This document shows, piece by piece, positions 58,890 through 64,000 of a DNA stretch of 64,000 nucleotides (position 1 is the stretch's first letter; every line of letters begins with the position of its first letter). Where the stretch lies: positions 7,874,001 to 7,938,000 of the forward strand of contig JANTQA010000033.1 of NCBI GenBank assembly GCA_027625915.1, written 5' to 3'. Both the position numbers and the translations under genes were made by a program. A model generated the notes under the pieces. It had not been told where the DNA came from and did no database searches. It worked only from the letters and a program-made list of their open reading frames with translations. Source of the DNA: Anaeramoeba flamelloides (taxonomy: Eukaryota; Metamonada; Anaeramoebidae).

Positions 58890-59834
58890 TCATTTCTTTT
58901 TTTTTATATACAACGATTCTTTTTTTGATAATGTAATATTATTTCCATATTGTAATTGATTTTTCATACGCCTTTTATGTTTTTCCCTTTCCTGTTCTTT
59001 CGTTTGCTTTCTTTTTTGTTGCACAAGTTGTTTTTTTTTTTCATAATTTTGGTGGTATTGATCATAATTTTCTTGGTTTGTTAGGCGATCAAAATCCAGT
59101 CTTGCATACTCCATTTCTTTATCATTTTCTTTGTTGATCCGAATTAATTTACGTATTTGTGAATTGAATAATGGTAACACAAACCAGTCATAGATTGCTT
59201 CTAGTCCGATCTTTTTCTTAAGTGAGCAAAATGCTGTTGACGTTTTGTGTTGTAATTGTTTGGGTAAATATGAAATAAATGTGTTGATACGATTTCTTGA
59301 TAAAACTATTTTCTGCTCATCTAAAAAGTTTATTACAATTAGCAACTCTACAAAGGGCGGAACCAGGGCAGTGTATCTCCTTAAAAATTCAAGAGAAATT
59401 TTGCTGCTGCGGTTAACAACTAAAATTACACCGTTGTAGTTGCGAAAAAAATTTGTAGAATCATCTGTTGGATGCTTTAGAATTGGTTCAAGTGGATCTT
59501 TTGTTTTGTTTGGATTTAATGATTCAGAGTATGAAAGTTCATTCATGACTTCAGGCTCAAGACACACAAGTTCACATGTAATATGAACATTCTTTTTTTG
59601 ATCAAAAAACCTTACAAACTCATGTTCGGTAAGCGGTGTTTCTGTGTTGGTGTTTTGAGATCGGTTACTTCTTCTCTTTTTTTGTGAATTAATATATTTT
59701 TCGCTACTACTACCAATCAAAGAATAAAATAACGAGGATTTGCCTGATTTGTGTGGCCCTAAAATGGCAACACGCAAATTTGTAATCTTTGGGTTACTTG
59801 TTGGTTTGTGTAAAGTTGATTCTTCTTGTCCCAT
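58890..59834 (-). CDS. Rab-like GTPase, RABL6/Parf-like
   Basis: A 314-aa protein. I start it at the second in-frame ATG (59834) because the first lies before a TTTTTTCAG acceptor that suggests a 5' UTR intron, and because the shorter start gives MGQEES, a fit to N-myristoylation (Gly2, Ser6). Walker A is GPHKSGKSS at residues 26-34. The segment NGVILVVNRSS followed by PPFVELLIVINFLDEQ corresponds to G3-G4, with NFLD where classical GTPases have NKxD. The region AFCSLKKKIGLEAIYDWFVL, then PLFNSQIRKLIRINKEN, matches the end of the RABL6 G domain. The last 65 residues are a basic coiled tail. RABL6 proteins are atypical, weakly hydrolysing GTPases linked to growth control in animals. The role here is unknown. 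A different divergent small GTPase is possible. Confidence 0.7.
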   Translation of the reverse strand: MGQEESTLHKPTSNPKITNLRVAILGPHKSGKSSLFYSLIGSSSEKYINSQKKRRSNRSQNTNTETPLTEHEFVRFFDQKKNVHITCELVCLEPEVMNELSYSESLNPNKTKDPLEPILKHPTDDSTNFFRNYNGVILVVNRSSKISLEFLRRYTALVPPFVELLIVINFLDEQKIVLSRNRINTFISYLPKQLQHKTSTAFCSLKKKIGLEAIYDWFVLPLFNSQIRKLIRINKENDKEMEYARLDFDRLTNQENYDQYHQNYEKKKQLVQQKRKQTKEQEREKHKRRMKNQLQYGNNITLSKKESLYIKKKK

Positions 59835-62800
59835 TTGGTTTTTTTCCTGAAAAAATAAACAAAAAATGATCAATTCAAAACAATTAACCTTTCAAAAAAT
59901 ATGATGAGACTTCAGATCCTAGTGTAGTTACAAAACTTTTACACGCTTTCAGGCAATTACAGAACTTTTAAATACTTTCCAACACTTTTAAAAGGGAAAA
60001 TCTTTGGAAAGAAAAAACCCTCAGAAAAACTAAGATTTTCTAAAGTGAACATTTAGAGATCAATTATTTTTTTTCTGGGATACCCCATATTTAATAAACA
60101 AAAATAAAAGTAAGATAATTCATTATTTCTCTTTCACAACCAAATCCTGTATTTTTTTTAAGGAAGTAATTAAAATTGAAAATAAATTAAAATCAAAAAA
60201 TTCTTAGAGAAAGTGATAATTTCTATATTCAATCCATTACAAAGTTTATTCAATTCAGGATAAATTTTATAAGAATGTCGATTTTTAAAAAATTTTGATA
60301 TAATGTTATATAACTAAATATATTTTTTATTGTTGAAAAAGCCAAAAAATAAAGAGAAAAGAAAAAAAAGAAATAAAATAAAGAACCTAAAAAAAAAATA
60401 TCAGAAGAAAAAAAAAAATTTCAGTAAGAGAGGTTTAAAAGAAGTAATAAGTAAAAAGGGTATTATAAAAAAACCAACTAAACTAAATTACATAATAAAT
60501 GGCCCACCTTACATTTGAATAATGGGTTGCATTTGTATCGTTTTGAAGTTTTTCCTCTCACAATGAAAAGTTTGCAAATAAATCATTTTTTCTCTTTTTT
60601 ATTTTTTCAAAAGTGTTTTGTTAAAATGGAAAATGAAAAATTTGAAAGAAAGTAACAGATGAATTAATGCAAAATTTGGTTTCAAATATAAAAAAGAGAT
60701 TAGATTTAGTTATTCAAATGGAAGGAGAATCGATAAATGGGTTTTTTTACTTATTTAAATTGTCTATTTTTCATGTAATGCTTCATTCAAAATAAATGGC
60801 CCAATTTTTTTTAACAGTTTTTTTTATTTTTCTTTCTGTTATTTTTAGATAAAAAAAAAAAATCTCTTGAGTATAGTATTGAATATTATAATCTAAATTT
60901 TTATATTATAATAGATAACAACAATTATTAAAAATATTTTTATTTAAAATTTGATTTTTAATGGGCCAATTATTATGAAAGATAGTTTATATTGATTTTA
61001 TTAATAGAACTCAAAAATTGTAGCAATAACGCTTTGGGTTAATTCATGTGTGATTACAGATGATTTTTCATTAAGGGTTGTTGTTTAATTCCTTTAATAT
61101 TGTTTTTCTTTTCCATCTTGTGATATTTTTTTATATTTTCCAATTTATTTTCACGTTGATTGGACTGTTTTTTTTTTTATTTATTTTTTTTTTTAGTATT
61201 AATAAGTAATTGATCTTATTCCTTTGTATTTCTTCTTTGTAATAGAAAGATATTTATAAACGAAAAAAATTAGAAAAAAATAAAATCTTATATTTTTCAC
61301 TATTATTTTTAATTCCGAAAAAGAATTGATAGATTTTTTTTATGAATTTATCTTATTATTATATAATCAAAATATTTTTGAAAAAAAAAAAAATTAAAAA
61401 AACATATGTTAAGTTTGTTTTAAATTTATCGGATAAATATTATATTTCTTAAATTTTCTTTTTATTTATTAAATTAAAAAAGAAATCATTGATACTCTAG
61501 GGTACTTGGGGGCACTTCCGGGCATGAAATCAAGAATTAGCACTTAACACCTGAAATTATATAAAATTTTATTAAAAATGAATTCCAAAACAAAACAAAA
61601 TCATTTTTTTAATCTTTGAATAATATCTATAAGATTAATTTTTTATTGGTTTTATTCATTTGAATTGATTCCACATGTAAAATTATTCAGTTTTCTTTCA
61701 AGAATCAATCCCATAAGAAAATAAAATTTGATAATTTTGAAAATAAATTTTTGAATGTTCAAACATTTCAAACTATTATTCTTTAGCAACAAAGGTTTAT
61801 ATCTTAACTAATTAATTTAATTTGAGAAATATGGTTAAATATTTTACAAATATTTTGAAAAAAAAAAGATCATCAATTGTATAAAATGATATATACACCA
61901 AGAAAACAGGAATAAATTTTTTTGAAAAAATATTTCAAGAATAGTCATATACAAATATGAGGGTCAAATTTAATTTTAAAATATTTTTAGTAAACTCACT
62001 CTTCAAAAAAGTATTTAACTGTATAAAATTATTAGATCTCATTTAATGGTTGTGAACAATAAATAAACTAAAATTCAAGATTTTCCACACAGCTAAAACC
62101 TTCCAAACAATCAAAATAATACAATTTTATTGAAATTGGAGATAATTTTGATTTTTGTAAAATATGAAAATCATTTTTTCATCTTTTAGTTTTTGTTTTC
62201 ATTTCATTGTTTGAATTACGTAATTTGTTTCTTTGGATCAAAAATTTTTTGAACAATTGATATTATGGTTAAAGTAGAGTTTCTTTAAAATAGAATAACT
62301 CAAATAAAATTAGTTGGCAGTAACTAACCTTTGATCGATCAATAATCCTAATAGAATTTAAACAAATTTACTAATGTATTTTTTGTTTTGCTCTCTCCAA
62401 AATTTTTAACACACCTATGATTTATTTGTATTGATAATTATTTATTTATTGTTTTGTGAGTATTGTAATTTATGAAGAAGTGTTAACATTTCAATTAGTG
62501 AATGGTTCTAATTTGGTAAATTTTCTTGAATTGGTTAAATAAGTTTTTTTCTTCACAAATGGAATTTTGGTCGGTTAAAAATTTTGAATTGGGGTTTAAA
62601 TGAGTTTTTGGATCGTATATTACCTAAATAAAAGAGATTAAGGTTGAAAATCTCTATTAATTATTGATATTTTTTCAAGTCAGAAAATAGGTGAATTATT
62701 TTTCTTCTTTTTAATCAAAAAAATCATTTTTTCCGAAAGTTGATTATTTGAGTTATATTCAAAATCAAGTGGAAAATTATAATGTATTTTATATTATTTA

Positions 62801-64000
62801 AAAAATAGTATGAGTCCTTCCCATATTGCCTTTTTTATTGAAATGGGATCTACATTTTTTTCTCCTAAAAAATAATGACATTTTTTTTTTTTTCATTTTT
62901 TAGAAAAACTTTCAATAAATATATTTTGAAATAAATCCAATATATGTTGATTCAAGCTGTATTAATATTTCACTTAATTTGATATTAATTATTTCAAGAA
63001 TAGATAGGTAAACTAACAAAGGGGATTTTTTATCAGATGTTGAAAAAAAATACCCACTATTTTGGAAATACCCAATTGTATTGAAACCTAAATATTAATT
63101 AAATTTTATGAAAAAAATTAAAATTTATTTTTTTTTTTTTATTATTTAAAAAGTATCAATTACTCTCTAAAAGTACTTTTTCTTAAATTACATTTGAGGA
63201 AATTTAAGAGTAAAATCAAATATTCCACTATTGTTCAAGTGAAAGGCATGTAAATTTTTTATGTTAAAAAAGCAACAACAAAAAAACGAAAAGGAAAAAC
63301 GAAAAAAGGAAAGAATAAAAAATAATTTAAAAACAATTTATAAGAATTAAAGGGTAAAAAATGAAAAAAAAAAAAAAAAAAAACAATGGTAGCTTTAATG
63401 AAGTAATCCCAAAATTACAGCCACAATACTTGTGGTTTATTCATTTTACTTTGATCATCTAACATGAAGGTTTATTTCTGGATCTTTATTTAATTGTTAT
63501 AATTTTTTTTTTTTTGTTGATCTTATTTGCTTTAAACCTTTGACTTTTTTTGTCTTTGTTTTTATTTTTGATTTTCAAGTTACTCATACTTTCGAGTTTC
63601 AGTCTCTCCATTATTAACACTTAACCACTTTTGATCTTCTTTATTTGTAACTCTTCTTTCCAATATCAAGAAGATTCAACTAGGGAAAAAACCGAAAAAA
63701 ATAAAAAATTATTATTTAATTTCAAAATTCCACTTAAAGTTTAATTTAAAAAAAACAAATAAAAATGTAAAATTAAATCAAAAAAAAAAAACTAAAGTAT
63801 TCTAAAAATATTTTTTTTATTTAATTCAATAATGATAATAATAATTTGAAAATAAAACATAAAAAAAATAAAATATATAGAATAGTTATAACATTAAAAA
63901 TAATAAAGGTAATAGTAAAAATAATTTGTATAAAAACAATATAAAAAAAAAAAAAAATGTATATCCTTCAAAAGAATGTAAATAATAAACCCATTCGAGT
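59835..64000. other. intergenic repeat region to the window end
   Basis: No gene is supportable. It begins with the 5' flank and probable 5' UTR intron of the RABL6-like gene. It contains a diverged F-type fragment near 61440-61530, MITE C3 (62064-62598), and a diverged half of a family B-type element (about 62690-63072, ending CCCACTATTTTGGAAATA). The Lys-rich frame at 60330-60518 is low complexity. Confidence 0.55.
62064..62598 (+). mobile_element. MITE family C, copy C3
   Basis: 535 bp, same orientation as C1 and close to it in sequence. Ends TAAACTAAAATTCAAGATTT and TTGAATTGGGGTTTA. It keeps CATCTTTTAGTTTTTGTTTT, TTTGAATTACGTAATTTG and TGATCGATCAATA. C1 and C3 are the most similar pair of the family here. 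Confidence 0.8.

Noticed and set aside
60330-60518. Lys-rich frame of 62 codons
   Set aside because: Low-complexity A-rich sequence with no motif, splice signals or neighbours.
1-64000. CRISPR arrays, rRNA genes, retroviral or Polinton-like elements, transposase genes
   Set aside because: No regularly spaced direct repeats, no rRNA-like conserved blocks, and no open frames with integrase, reverse transcriptase, capsid or DDE transposase motifs were seen.

Overview
This is AT-rich nuclear DNA of a eukaryote, most likely an amoeboid protist. The evidence is spliceosomal introns with GTA-type donors and TAG or AAG acceptors, a eukaryotic tRNA-Ser with an extended variable arm and a T-run terminator, eukaryote-only proteins (RasGEF, proteasome chaperone, eL6, BEACH protein, Rab-like GTPase), and coding sequence full of Lys, Asn and Glu runs. 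The combination of a LisH-like RasGEF, a neurobeachin-type BEACH protein and long K/E/N-rich coiled coils would fit an anaeramoebid or amoebozoan. I cannot fix the genus from sequence alone. No bacterial, organellar, CRISPR or rRNA features were seen, and no retroviral or Polinton-like element was recognised.

Layout. 1-7.0 kb: repeats, including TA-flanked MITEs and nested copies, plus a coding-like remnant at 5.7-6.8 kb. 7.0 kb: tRNA-Ser(CGA) on the minus strand. 7.1-11.8 kb: mostly repeats, with weak coding-like stretches. 11.8-17.8 kb: a four-exon plus-strand RasGEF gene of 961 aa, with a 2.7-kb intron that holds a nested MITE pair. 20.4-21.4 kb: a three-exon gene for a POMP/UMP1-type proteasome maturation factor. 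21.7-24.0 kb: a dense repeat block ending in a near-perfect 88-bp inverted repeat. 24.1-27.3 kb: an intronless minus-strand gene for a 1078-aa coiled-coil protein. 28.2-29.1 kb: a three-exon gene for ribosomal protein eL6. 29.1-33.4 kb: repeats only. 33.4-54.1 kb: one 20.7-kb minus-strand gene for a neurobeachin/LRBA-like BEACH protein of about 3,526 aa. It has eight modelled exons, and three of its introns are 2-5 kb long and filled with MITE-like repeats. 54.1-58.9 kb: repeats and a few short open stretches. 58.9-59.8 kb: a RABL6-like GTPase gene. 59.8-64 kb: repeats.

Functionally the genes are unrelated housekeeping and signalling loci: Ras activation, proteasome assembly, translation, vesicle or lysosome traffic (BEACH) and a Rab-like GTPase. 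The striking common feature is the non-coding part. At least eight families of short inverted-repeat elements without any transposase ORF occupy intergenic DNA and the long introns. Several have TA target duplications, which points to Tc1/mariner-type mobilisation. Some are nested in one another, which allows relative dating.
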